Shown one piece after another: positions 43,921-57,300 of a stretch of DNA of 64,000 nucleotides; the stretch's first letter is position 1; each line of letters opens with the position of its first letter. The stretch is taken from assembly GCF_036669915.1 (NCBI RefSeq), contig NC_089314.1:7783278-7847277 (forward strand). Reading direction: 5' to 3'. This DNA comes from Pocillopora verrucosa. Its lineage: Eukaryota; Cnidaria; Anthozoa; Scleractinia; Pocilloporidae. A program made the position numbers and the translations under genes. The notes beneath the pieces are model-generated. The model ran no database searches, was not told the origin of the DNA, and saw only the letters and a list, made by a program, of their open reading frames with translations.

Positions 43921-46900
43921 AGTGTATGTCACTTATTCATATTTGATGAATATTTGTGATCCCCGTATATTTATTGTTCATAACTTTTTAAAATTGGATT
44001 TGTTCTTAGCAATGCTATAAAGGAGCGGTATACTTGAACGTACAAGTAATCCATTCACTAGCACGTTGTTTAATTCCGCCATTGCTGATCCAAAATTGGG
44101 AAGGCAAATAAACTTAGCTCAAAATCACCCAGATGACCATTGCCTTGTCCGTCGCTCAGTATTAGAGCATCGGTGCGCTATTATTTGACTCCGAACACAA
44201 CCCATGCCACCTTTTTTTATTCTTATCAATCCAATCAAATTGATAAAATAATGTAGGTTTCTACGAAGAGAACTTTCGATGATGAGTAAGTTTGCTAGAT
44301 TTGAGATTTATTAGCCCCTAACTGCAGGACAAAACTAAAAAAAGAGTAACATTAGAGAGCTTTAAACATTTAGAGTTCGATTCCTCACCTCAAGACAAAG
44401 GTTCCGCAATGCAACATTTCTAATATAAGTCCATGATTCTTGGAGAGCTTCCAGTCTGGCTCATCACACCCTTGGCCCCTCCATCAATCTATTTCGCCCT
44501 AATTTAAGTCAGCATGATATGGAGAACTGAACAGTTGATCCTTCCTTCTTTCAGGAACCCCCATTTGAGGGAGGAAAGCTTCGAATTCATATTTAACTTG
44601 GGATTAAAGGGAAAATAATAAAGAAAAACTGTTTGAATAATGACTGATGTTGTGCTTTTATTTATATATAGTTCTTGAGGTTGGTGCACTAAAACGTGCA
44701 GAAGTCCAGGTGCCTTGTGCTGCTCATTTATTGCACAAGAATTGAAAATATTTTGAGCTTTTTTAATACTTGAACCAAAATAAATATGAAAATAGTATAT
44801 TTTGCAAACTGCCAGCGTGAGGATGCGTACGTTCAAAAGATTTAGATTTTTTTTTATTTTATCACGGACTAAAAAAAGGAACACATTTTAACTCCTGAGC
44901 GTAGTATGGCATGTCGTGAAATCAAAGTTTAAACTAGAGGCTTGTGCTTGTTCAAGCTAGCCATACATTTAGCCTTCTACCTCTCCCCTTGGGAGTTTGA
45001 TCGTTAATTATATTTACTCTGTGTCGATGTATGCCCTATGAAGCAAATAACTTACGCATGTAAGTCAAGCTAACGAAGTAACTTCTTCGTGGCCGAAAAC
45101 TTCTATAAACTTCTTTATCACTCATCGAGCAAGATCATCGCTACCCCTTCTGATCCACTGCAACTGCCTGCTGAAAACAACTCGGTAGCAAGTTTCCCTA
45201 GCTTTCCACTGGTACCCAAAAATAACGTCATCGAATACGTCACGAGTTTCCGAGGCGTAGTGAGTTTAAAAATTCATTCTGCCTTTAAGAGTCAATACAT
45301 AGAGAAAAAAGAGAGAGAACTTATATATGTTATTCGTCAGCCGGGAGGTCTGTATCGGGAAACCTGTGCCCGACGTCTTGAGTACATATTTTTGTTAATT
45401 TTCAATCGATGAATACATCCTCACCATGCTGACATGAGAGTTCCCTTGCAAACAAGTAAATAAGATGAATCATGGTGGGAGCTTCTCACCGGTTGTTTCA
45501 TTTTTCATTTGAGCTATGAGAAATAAGCGTGAACATTCTCGTTGGTCACACTCTAAGTGATTGAGAACCGTACTGGCTTGGGTGTCTTTGTTCCCATGAC
45601 TTCCATTGTTGAGCTGAGCATTTATCACTTAGCCTTTGTAAAAGCTGTAAACAAAATCAATAACGTCATAGAAGCCTTTAATCAGCGTGAGACGAAAGGT
45701 TTGAATTAAACGGAAAATTGTTGCTTGATCATCACAATTACAATCTGCATTGTGCCTGTATGTGGTATTAGCTTTCTCTTTTTTGGTGTCAAGGTTTTAC
45801 ACCAAAGGAATTTGTTACATATAAGCTCTCTTACGTTTTTCTATAATTTAGATAATTCAAAAGGTGACTTTGTTTTCTCATTAGATCCGGTCGAACTAAT
45901 ATGATAATGATAAAGTCGATATTGGTTCCAAATCTTTTTATCACAAATGAAGAAAAACCACAGATGATAATGGCTCTCTTTGCAGGGGTGGTTTTCGCAT
46001 CACGTTTTGAGGACCGATAGTGATCATAACATTTTGCATGTACTTAATGATTGCACTGCAAGAAGAAAACTTTGGATAGTACCACACTCAAACAGTTCTC
46101 CAGGGAAAATTTGCAGGTGGGTACTCATTTGGCATGATGGCTAAAGGATCGTTTTAAAAAACTTTCTGAGTGGCATTCGTCTTACCTTTTACGCAAAGAC
46201 CCCGTGGCCAACACATAAATTCTAGCAGCAGCAGATTTATTTAATTGTCTATCAGCTTTTTATGACCGAATTCGAACATGAAGATTTTTGATAAATCTTA
46301 CAAGATATGGGGCGATGTTCAATAAAAGGAACAAATTCAAAGGGACGAGGAGAAACGTGCCTTAAGAAGTGTTTGGTTGTTACACTTTACCTAGGACACC
46401 ACCACAACAGTAATTACTGGACGAGTGATTTAGCGGGGAATAGGACATTTTCTCCTAAATAAAAACAAATGCGTTCAGCTAACAGGATTTCGAAACTTGT
46501 TATCTCGTTATTCTGGTGCAATTGGCGATTATGCTCGCTCTCCTTTCTCCCTTTTTAAAATGAAAAAACAAATGTGCGCTCTCTTGTGAGTTTTAGCACA
46601 CACGGGGTTACAACATTGCATGTCTGAATTCTGGTGAAATTTTGAACTCGGATTCCGTCCTGGGTAACTCTCGATATAAATGTAGGCAGTGATTTTCAGC
46701 TGCTAGGAATTTACTATCTGCCAACTCTGACTTGTTTCAAGTAATATGATGAAGGGCGGGAATCTCCGACTCTTTGTTCAAGTTAGAGAAGACGGGAACT
46801 ATAGAGGCTAAAAGCAATGCAAGGGAAGAAATTTCGTCTTTTAGGGTTCGAGTAAGAGCATATCTTGAAACAAATAACTCGATGGTAGCGACGGATGAAA

Positions 46901-47657
46901 ACAGGAAATCATGAATGAAACCTAGTACAGGTGATTTTAATTAGTTTTGAGTTCACTGGAAATATGGCCGGAAGCGACTAGTGTCGTTGTAATCTAATAT
47001 GAATTGCAGAACTAGTATAGTGCTGCCACAATCAAGGAATCATTTGAGGTCCATTGGAAAATAGGCAACAACGACTTTTATTGCCGAAAAGTTCTAAAAG
47101 TGTCTAATTACAGGCACACTTTTCAGTCTGGAATTGTCACCCTGAAACAGCGCTTTTATAAACTTTAAGTTCCCAAAGACCTAGAAATCTGAAGTTCCGC
47201 CGGTTCTCTAACGCCTATCTGACGAATTGCCTGGGACTCCAAAAACCGCATATGTCCTCGATCAATATTGGGCTTTTTCACCCCTGACGCATGCATTAGA
47301 GAGGGGGAAGTGGGGGTGGAAGGTAAGGATCTCTTTAGCTACATAATTCAGAAAGTTTCCTTTTGAAACACTTCATCGGCGACGAACGCGTTCCATTTGA
47401 CAACAGTTCCAGTCGTTGTAATCTTCCTTCTCTCATCACTATTAATTACTAATGGTGCCTGTCTCTATAACCGGGCGTAAATACACATAAGTACCAGTAG
47501 AGTAACAGCAAGTATTTGGAACACCTGACGAATCTCTGGGATTAAACCTCAATGAAATAACACCCCTTCCAGCGAAACAAGTAATGATTTGAATATTATT
47601 TTGGCTTTCAAGATTCTGGAATGTGACTGATTAATTTACAGGTAAAGGAAGATTGAC
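43921..47657. other. intergenic region upstream of the ABC transporter
   Basis: No supported exon in 3.7 kb. The minus-strand ORF 44504-44884 (126 codons) and plus-strand ORF 45089-45412 (107 codons) lack recognisable domains. A tRNA-like fragment (GTCGCTCAGTATTAGAGCAT) lies near 44150. The last kilobase should hold the transporter promoter. Confidence 0.45.
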
Positions 47658-50600
47658 ATGAACGCCGAGTCATCGAAAAAGCGGAATCACAGTCCTATGG
47701 AGAGAGCAAACATATTTTCTCTTTTATTTTTCTGGTGGATGAATGACACCTTGAAACTCGGCAACCAACGCCCCTTGCAAGACGAAGATCTGCTTTCCCT
47801 TCAAGAAGAATTCAAAACAGAGGCACTTGTTAACAAGCTTGAAGCAGAATGGCTTCAAGAATCAGCCATCTGCACTCGCAAAAATAAACAACCTCGTCTA
47901 TGGAGGGTCGCGTTTAATATGTTCTCCTTCAAGAAATACCTGATGTTGGTGGCTGTCAAACTAACGCACTCTTTATCCAGTATCCTAACTCCCATAATGG
48001 TTTGGCTTTTCCTCTCCAGTTTATCAGAAAATGCGGATGTGAATAAAAGTTCTTCTATACTTCATGTTGTTGCCATCTCGTTTCTTACAGTTGTCAAGGG
48101 AATGACGCATCACCATTCATTTTTCTTAGCTGGAATATCCGCTCTGCAGCTGAAGGTTTCTGCTATCGGATTAATCTACAAGAAGGTATGAATTTCAATT
48201 TAATCTGAGGAAATTTTTTAGAGGATTATAACAAAAGCTCTCACAATCTCTATGGTTCAAAGTGTCCCACTCATGACACGAACAAAAGGTCAATAGAAAC
48301 CGTCTGTCAGACTTATATTAAATGTCTTTGACCGCTCTGCTTATAGCAGAAAACCTAGAGAGACGAGCCAAGACGTCCACACTTTCCATTTCCGACTTTA
48401 GTCACTGTAGCATTACTGCACTTATAGCATATATTTTAGTACTTATCATAGCGTTTTCTTATCCTGTTGCAAAGAGGAGTTAGCATAACAAAACTTGGAA
48501 ATGTTTCATTTAAAAAAGGGGAAACACCTATTACTTTTTACCTCTTACAGATTCTTAAGTCAAATCGACGTTCTTTGAATGAAATCGCATCTGGTCAAAC
48601 GATCAACTTGGTCTCAAATGATGCCAATCGATTACAGGACGCTGTTTGGAGCATGCTGTTTTTCATGTTTGCCCCGATAGAAATTCTATCATCTGGGATA
48701 CTTCTTTGGTTTTTAATTGGATGGCAGGCCCTCGTGGGAGCAGGTTTTTTCTTGATAGTGATTATATACATATCTGTGCTTTCCAAGAAAGCGGGCCGTC
48801 TAAGAGAAAATGCTGCATCCGTGACGGATAGACGTCTTGAGATTTTGAACGAGGTCATAACCGGTATTCGTTCAATTAAAATTCACGCTTGGGAATGGAA
48901 CTTCAGAGATCTAATCAGGGACTTGAGAATGTAAGTATAAGTATTTTTCAAAGCGAACAATCGTCAAAAATAGGAAACAGTCAGTAACAACAACTTCTTC
49001 TTCTGCCATAACCAAAGTAATTCAGCCCGTCGTACAGTGCAACTAACAACAGTTTTGCCTCTCTTCTAACTTCTTAATCGTGCGCTAATTTTACGCTTTA
49101 ATCAGTTATAAAACGATTTTGAGCAGGGAAAGATAAATTGGCTTTCTTTTTACTTTTGTCCACTACAATAGACTTAGGACTCTTACGGCAGATCTTGATA
49201 GTACTTATAGCCTCAGTATTTCTCATAGAAAAAAATAATAATTTCAAATATTGTCCATTTTTTTTCAGAAAGGAGATCGGTATTATTCGTTGGAGAGGCG
49301 CCATTCTTTCAAGTTTTGATTCCTTGTACTTTACCAATACCCCTATTGCTGGGTTCATCTCCATCACAACACTACTTCTTACCAACAACCACCTGACAGC
49401 CTTTCAAATTTTCACGTTGATGTCAACTTTGAATGTTATAAAGTTCTCTGTTTCTGTTTCCATGGGGGAAACACTTCATTTGTTAGCTGACGCTAAAGTG
49501 TCTTTTGACAGGATACAGAAATTCCTAGAAGTAAATTCCTTTCCCGGCCTTGGTGAGGATGACATCAAATTGAAGTTAAATGGTAGTCCTACGTTTGATC
49601 GTAAACACTTTGAGGCAGTTAATGCCCCTTTTGATAAGTTCACAAGCTTATTCACTATTCCCGAGAAAGAGCATATTGAAAAAGCATACTTAAAAAGATC
49701 TCAAACAGAATCCTGGATCTCGTTAAAAAACATCTCTTGCAGCTGGAATCAGGAAGATAAATCAGATACATTGCATAATGTCTCGGTCAATATTTTCAAA
49801 AATCAATTCATCACCATCACAGGTCCAGTAGGTTGTGGGAAATCTTCTTTCCTGCAAGCAATACTGGGTGAACTACCTTGCAAAAGTGGCGAGATTCGGC
49901 ATTCTGGAAGCATTGCATACGTACCTCAACTTCCGTGTCTTTTCTCGGGGACGATACAAGATAACATTACATTTGGCAAACCCCTTGATGAGATAAGATA
50001 TCGAGAAATTATTGAAGCGTGCAGTTTGCACGAGGACCTCCAACAGTTCTTTAAAGGTGACTTGACACACATTGGGCAACGCGGAGTAAGTCTTAGTGGA
50101 GGACAGAGCTCGCGTATTTGTTTGGCCCGTGCGTTGTATGCGGACAGAGACATCTACTTGCTTGATGATCCTCTTAGTGCCGTTGATGCCCAAGTGGGAA
50201 AGCATCTTTTCAGAAAGTGCGTTCGTGGCTTGCTCTCTGAAAAAATCTGTGTTTTGGTGACCCACCAACATCAGTTTTTGGAAAGTAATGATGAAATCAT
50301 TGTCATGGAACGAGGAAGCATTGAGTGCCAAGGAAAGTACTATGACCTGCTACATAACAAAATGTTGTCCAAGAATACATTTGCTGGGAAAAGATATCAG
50401 AGAAAAGAGTCTTTAAAAAGTTCAGTTCCTCTGCGCAGGCGTCGAACAGAAACGTCCCTTGGTCTCCCTACTATGGAAGCGGTTAAAGATGATTTAAACG
50501 AGGAGGGAGAGGACAGAATGATAGGAAAAGTATCGTGGACTCTTTATTGGAAATATTTCCGATCTGCTCTTCCAGCCGCGCTGCTGATGTGTCTCTTCGT

Positions 50601-53292
50601 TCTTGTATTGTTTGTTCAAGGTAATGCTTATACAGTTTTTTGCGCTTTTGTTTTATACTTAGCCGTATTAGGTCAATTTATTGTCAGAAATTGGGGATAT
50701 GTTTTTATTCAATGGGACAAGTTTTTTTAATGGTTTGAGGAAAAGGTGGCAATTTTTCGATGGAGATATTTAGCCTCTCATTTCTGTTAAGTGTTTGTTT
50801 ATAGATACTGTATTTCGATCGTTTGTATGCTTGCTTGCTTACGTACGCACGACTGTCTGGCCGGTTGGCCAGTCGGTCCGCTGCTTGATTGATTTTTAGA
50901 TGAATCAATTCATGAACCTTTCTTTTGCAGTTGTTTTGATATCTCCATACTGGTGGTTGTCCCGAATTGCCAATATGTCTGATGCGGACCAGCAAAGAGA
51001 CCTCGCTACACTTGGCATTTACGGATCATTAGTAATCGGCGCCCTTATTTTGTCCACCATGATTTATTTTTTATTCCTCTCAACCCTTTTGCGAGCATCA
51101 GAGAAGCTTCATGACAAGATGTTCACAGCAATCATTAAGGCTCCAGTTGTTTTTTTCGACACCAACCCAGTTGGGCGCATCCTCAACCGCTTCTCTAAGG
51201 ATGTTGGTTGCATGGACGACACACTGCCTCCACAGTTCCTTCTGGCAGTCCAGCTGTGCTTGTTTTCCTTGGGTTCCATTTTACTGCCTGCAGCAACTAA
51301 TTACTGGTTGGTTATTGGCATTGCCCCCTTGATACTACTCTTCTTTTACTACGCAAGATATTATTTGAAAACATCAAGAGAGCTAAAGCGGTTAGAGGCC
51401 ATAAAATGCAGTCCAGTATATTCACACATATCAGATACAATTGCTGGCTTGGAAGTGATACGATCTTCTGACATGGCGGAAAGTTTCCTGCAGGATCTAT
51501 ACAGGCAAGTCTGAGTAGTTCTTCTATATGGCATTGACCAAAAATGAATATTACGTTATTTACAATCCCAGGTAAGTAATATCACGGTGAATTATCATAT
51601 CTACCTTTGGCTTCAATCAATAAATTTATAGCCTTCCTTAGTATTGAGTAATTCAATAAAACAAGTGAAGCACCTTTGCCTTTAAAGTTGCATGTTCATA
51701 GGATTTTAGGGTCACCAATTTCATTTTATTTATACAACAAAAAGAGTGGGCACTTTAACATTAGGCGAGTCCAGAGCTCCTTAATGAATAGAAAGGGTAT
51801 CAGTTAAATATTGCTAATAATTGAATTTATAAATGAAAATATCTATTATTTCTACTGCGATTTAATGTAGCTTTGAAAACTTTTTTAGATACCAAGACCA
51901 AAACACGCCTGCGGCTATAATGGTTTTAGGGTGTGGCAAGTGGTTGGGCGTCCGTTTAGAATTACTTTGTAGTTTGCTCGTCACACTGGTAGCGGCAGGA
52001 GCTGTTCTAGCAACACAAATACCTGGTATTGTATACACAAATAATCCATTTATCCGGTGTCATTGACTTAAAGCGAACCTACAGCTAGACTGATGCTACT
52101 ATTTCTAATAGCCCTTGCAGGAATGTCACTAATTTACGCATTAGAAACCTTGGATGCGGCTCAATTTGGTGTGCAGTTGACGTCAGAGACAGAGAACCTC
52201 ATGACATCGGTTGAGAGAGTGGCAACATTCACTCAAATAGCTTCCGAACCCGGATATTTCACCCAAAATGAACGTCCACATTCATGGCCGACTAAAGGAA
52301 ACATAAGTTTCAAAGACTTGTCCTTAAGATATACTGAAGGAAGTCATCGTGTCTTGAAGGATATTACTGTTGATATCAAGGATAAAGAGAAGGTTGGTTT
52401 GGTGGGGAGAACTGGATCAGGAAAGTCTTCCGTAGTAGCAGCTCTGTTCAGGATGCCCGAACCAGATGGCATGGTAAGTCTTCAAATGTAAATTCAGATT
52501 AAACGCGATAATTGCTCGGGGCCTAAGAATTATCAAATGCAAGTCGGTCTTTGGATTTCACTGGATAAATTCAGACTGTAAAATACGTTTAAGTATAAAT
52601 ATGATAAGTCGAGGTGGAGATACAGTAAAAGTTCACTTCGAACAGCATTACGACAGTACTACATGATGCAGTAGTAAATTGATATTTAACAAAATCATCG
52701 GATATATCTCAATAAATATTTGGGTTTTTTTAAGGTAATGGTCGATGGAATAGATCTGGAAACATTAAATATTCAAGATGCTAGGCGAACATTTTCAGTG
52801 ATAACTCAAGATCCTATTCTATTTGCGGGAAGCATAAGAGGCAACATGGATCCTTTCACGAAACTCGAAGACTATGAGATATGGAACGCTCTGGAAGATG
52901 TTCAAATAAAGCAATGGGTACAGCTGTTACCTGGAAAACTGCAATACAGACTTACAGAATCTGGAAGCAACCTGAGTGCTGGAGAGAGGCAGCTGCTGTG
53001 TCTTGCGCGTGTCCTATTACAAAAGAATAAAATCGTTATCCTCGATGAAGTAGCCGCTAATGTAGACTTTAAGACAGATCGTTTGATTCAAGAAGTCATA
53101 CGAACCAAATTGAAAGACGTCACAGTGTTGACCATTGCCCATAGGCTAGAGACAATTATCGACTATGACCGGGTAATGGTCATTGATCAAGGCCGGGTGA
53201 TTGAGTTTGATAAACCTGGTGCGCTTTTGAACAACAGAGGAAGCTACTTTGCTGAGTTAATGAAAAGCTATAACGGAACTGTTGCTTCATAA
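47658..53292 (+). CDS. ABCC4/MRP4-type multidrug-resistance ABC transporter
   Basis: Seven exons, 47658-48185, 48551-48930, 49269-50620, 50931-51504, 51889-52025, 52085-52473 and 52735-53292, join in frame to 1305 residues; human ABCC4 is about 1325. It is a 'short' ABCC protein without the extra N-terminal TMD0: TMD1, NBD1, TMD2, NBD2. NBD1 has Walker A GPVGCGKSS (about 488), signature LSGGQ (about 578) and Walker B YLLDD (about 601), with Asp where most ABC proteins have the catalytic Glu, as usual for ABCC. NBD2 has GRTGSGKSS (about 1098), signature NLSAGER (about 1200) and VILDE (about 1223) with the Glu intact. It should pump organic anions and conjugates out across the plasma membrane using ATP. 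Exon 4 ends with a GC donor (AG/GCAAGT at 51505), needed because it alone keeps phase and restores LYRYQD. The linker between halves is short, without a recognisable regulatory motif. Confidence 0.9.
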
Positions 53293-54364
53293 AGGTCTGA
53301 CTGTATTGAAAGTCCAGATTATTTAGTGTCACTTTAGGTCGAAGAACGTCCGATGGTAACTTTTGCGCTTTCTAAGTGGGTGGAGAGGGTATGGCTTAAA
53401 TAACAACCGTCTTGTCCGGCAATTTTTTCGATAAAGTGCCTGTTGTAAATGAGGCGTTAGTTTCTACTGAAATAATATCTTATGTGAAGTTATTTAGAGG
53501 AACACAACAAATTATTTCAATTTGGCCGATTTGCCGGCCAATTGGCCGTTGTTGATAAGAATAAACACAACGCTGCTCGCGTCAACTGTTCTGCAATGCA
53601 TTTACCAGCTCTCAAACATGGATGACGTCAATATTATAGTAAAAAATAAATCGAAAGTGGTTTAGACCGGTTTGCACTCTTATCGACAACGACATTCGTA
53701 ATCGCAGTGGTTAAAATTTTTTGTGGACTCACTGAGCTGCGTCTCGTGAGTCCACAACATTTCGACCACTGTTATGACGAATGTCGTTGTCTGTAAGAGT
53801 ACAGACCAAGATAAACCACTTTCGATTCGCTACTTTCCTGGTGCGATAATTTATCAGGATTTTTGAGACTAGATGGTATTTCTGTTACTTTTTGAGCTGA
53901 GGAAAGAAGCTTATGCCTCCCATCCTTTTATTTAATGTAACCCAGACATCTTATATTCATGATATGGACTAGTTCAGCGATTGGGGTAGAAGCGCGGGCT
54001 CATTATCCACGTGCACCGTGGCTAAAGGCGGTATCAACGAGATTTATTCGTCATTCGTGTTTGCGTTTTAGATTTTTTACTATGATTGTTTTTACAAATA
54101 CTCCCGTCCGTACGTCAAGCCATTGTATAACGGATACACCACACATGTGTATGTTCGGCGTCCAGTCTTTTATTCCGCTGACAACAAACCAACTGACTCT
54201 GGGCTCTAAACCTTTCTCTATGCAAATTTAAGCTTGACGCGCTGGACTGGATCTGGTGTCAGAACGAGGTCAGTTGAACCGCCATTTTGCCGTGCTGAAT
54301 GCCTTTGTTTATTTCTGCCAGCTTGCCGTCCGGTGTATTTTGGTTTTGAATTTTGGCCTTCGCC
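53293..54364. other. intergenic region between ABC transporter and DCAF7
   Basis: It holds the transporter 3' UTR, a fold-back element (53651-53825) and the DCAF7 promoter side. The ORF at 53959-54231 has no family features. No TATA box stands out before 54365. Confidence 0.45.
53651..53825. mobile_element. fold-back MITE (second family)
   Basis: The left arm starts TCGAAAGTGGTTTA and the right arm ends TAAACCACTTTCGA. The arms also pair through 'acaacgacattcgtaa' and 'atgacgaatgtcgttgt' and 'gtggactcac / gtgagtccac', with about a 12-base centre. No ORF. It lies between the transporter and DCAF7. Confidence 0.8.
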
Positions 54365-57300
54365 ATGGCCATGATCGCTACTGCAACAGGTGTTTCAACG
54401 AAAAGGAAAGAAATATACAAATATGATGCGCCATGGACGATTTATGGCATGAATTGGAGTGTTAGACCAGACAAGCGTTTTAGGCTTGCTCTGGGAAGCT
54501 TCGTTGAGGAATACAACAACAAAGTGAGCTTGCGATCGATAAGTGTCTGTTTTTAGAGTTTCTTCTCAACTGATCAATTTATTCATTTCTTTGCTAGGTT
54601 CAAATAATTTACCTTGACGAAGAGACGGCGGAATTTGTAGTTCGAGCGACTTTTGACCATCCATACCCGACAACGAAAATCATTTGGATACCCGATAGTG
54701 TAAGATAGAAATCTACCGTTTGGTTTCGGTTATCTTTTATCGTCCTATCGCTGAAGATTTTAGTAGGTGCTTAGCTGGTGGTATTGAATCCATGCATTGT
54801 TAGTTCGTGCGCAAGATTTTCTTGTTAAATTTACGGATAAAAGTTGTTGCTTCGCCAAAGCACATCTGGCATGCAGCTTGGCTAGGTGAATTTAGATGAT
54901 CGCGATGAATACTCAACCATTTGCCAGTTTTTAATTGCTTCGCGTTTCGCATCCAAAATTCATTACCACTACGCTTTCAATTCAGATGATTGCGCACATC
55001 ATCGAGTTCTTTGTTCTTTCAAGTCATCAACGAATTAACACCTTTGCCTCTTGGATACTGGTGTTAAAACGTTTTTAAAAATTGAGTGAAAAGCAAGGAA
55101 GAATTTGTTCCTTATTTTGTTTGGTGTGTAGTACACCCATGCGATCACTGTGGTCTGTCTCCCATGTATTTTTATGCTAATCTTGTCATTATTGAAAAGT
55201 CCAAAAGTCGTATCTGACTCTACATGTATCCTATACCTTCAGATATTGATATAAATGTTTATAAATAAGCTGTTAATGACTTTCTTCAACAGGTGGAGAC
55301 AGATCACTGTGCTTAACAGGCATGGTTAGATCTATGAATGGCTACCCTATTGCTTTCCATGATGGTTATACACAGATGCATTACATTTTCCTGAGTTTTT
55401 TTTTTTGCAATGTTTTATCCACTATCATGCATACTCTTCCAACTACACATTTCCTACTGATGTGATGGGAAAAGTCTGCTTTAACAGTCTTGATCTGAAA
55501 TGAGTTGTACCCAAACTAGTCTGATTGTATTTTTCTTTATTTCAGTTGTAATTTTCTTGGAATTTAAGCTATGTAAATATAAAATTAATTATAATTATAA
55601 GTCTTTCAAAATTCAACACACATGTTAAGCCATTAGGGAATAACAATCTTCTCTACATCATTAAACAATGCATGACAATGTATCATATATCTTTGTACAA
55701 CAGAAGGGTGGCTATCCTGATTTAGTTGCAACATCTGGAGACTATCTTAGAGTATGGAGGGTCAGTGACTCTGAAGTGCGTCTGGAATGTCTTCTGAATA
55801 ATGTAAGAATTCTGAGTTTTTTATGTTATCAAATTGAAAAAGTTTTGTTTGAGTTGTATACTAACTGTTTGATCATTGCAAACATGTAAGTGTTCTTTAG
55901 AAGTACTAAACAGGCCACATTTTTGCTGGTTTGTCATTTCTGAAGTGTTGAACTCCTGAATTAGACAACGCACCAAAGTTTAATACCTGTCTGGATCTGT
56001 CAAGAAGTTTTAACCTTTCCTAGCTAGTGAACAGTTTGTATAAAGACAGATGCTAAAGAATGATTGTGAGTCTGATACAAGGAAGGAAAAAAAACAACAA
56101 CATGCGGATTATTGTGACAAAGTATTTTGTGTATTTGATGCATCTTGCTTTGTTTTCATTGGCTAAGAGCCCACCATAACTATCCATATGTACTGCACCA
56201 TCTACTTTAGCTACACTAACATTCTGCTCATGCACATTATGTTCATGCTCTTCCTTGGAAAATGGCTGATTGCTTCCTAAAGCTGTCAAAGAGAAATTCC
56301 AGAAAGCGTTCAGGAAAATGAATTGGATAGCCAAATAATAATGCAAATATTAAACTTGGCTATGGCTAATTATTATACATTAGACAAACTCTGATTGGTT
56401 GGGAGCATACAGTCAATGTACAATAGTGTGTGAAGTTGACATGATAACCCAATATCTGCACCAAATATTGGGTTGTTATGTCGAGTTCAGACTGCCCAGT
56501 TTCCAAGCCCATCATCCATTAAATGTTCTCAAACGTTTGCAGACTTAGAGTGAAGTGTCTTCTTTTGCAGAATTGTTTGAAGAATGTATAATTAAACACT
56601 TATTAGTTTTCTCACAATATCATGAATTATCCAACCTCGTGTCTGTGCTTTCTGCATCATGCTCAACCTCACTTATTAATTGTGCAATATTATGGTTACT
56701 TTGTCTCTTGGAGACCAAGATAAATATTTACCTCAGTCTCAACTTTACTTCAATACTGCTAACTGATTTCTTTTCTGATGACAGAGCATGATATTTTGCA
56801 TAACCTTGTGCAATGGTTGCTTATCATTTGTTATGCTACATGTATACTTTATATACAGAATAAGAACTCTGATTTTTGTGCTCCACTGACATCTTTTGAC
56901 TGGAATGAGGTGGATCCAAATCTATTGGGGACATCAAGTATTGATACAACATGTACCATATGGGGACTGGAGGTATGGCAGTGGCTTACCTGTATATGCA
57001 AAATCTGACTGACCTTGTTAGGTAATAATGCTAATTTGCGACTCTGATGATGACTTCCACCAGGGCTGTTTAATTGTTAGTCATGACTAAAGATAACAGC
57101 CCTCCTCAGGACTACCCTCATATGGACAATCAGAATACAAGTACACAATCAAGTGATACCTCAAGGTCTAAACCATTTACTGTAATGTTGCATTGTAAAT
57201 GGAAATGACTTAACTGTAAAATGTTATCAGGATTTTTTAATGTATGACTTGTATAGAAGAAAGATGGGTCATACTCAAGTCTCTTCTTGATTTGCACAGA

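Noticed and set aside
44504-44884. Minus-strand ORF of 126 codons
   Set aside because: Composition is AT-driven (Ile, Asn, Lys, Leu) without motifs; no supporting splice sites or neighbours.
45089-45412. Plus-strand ORF of 107 codons
   Set aside because: It may be part of an old repeat, but no transposon motif is readable, so neither a gene nor a named element is claimed.
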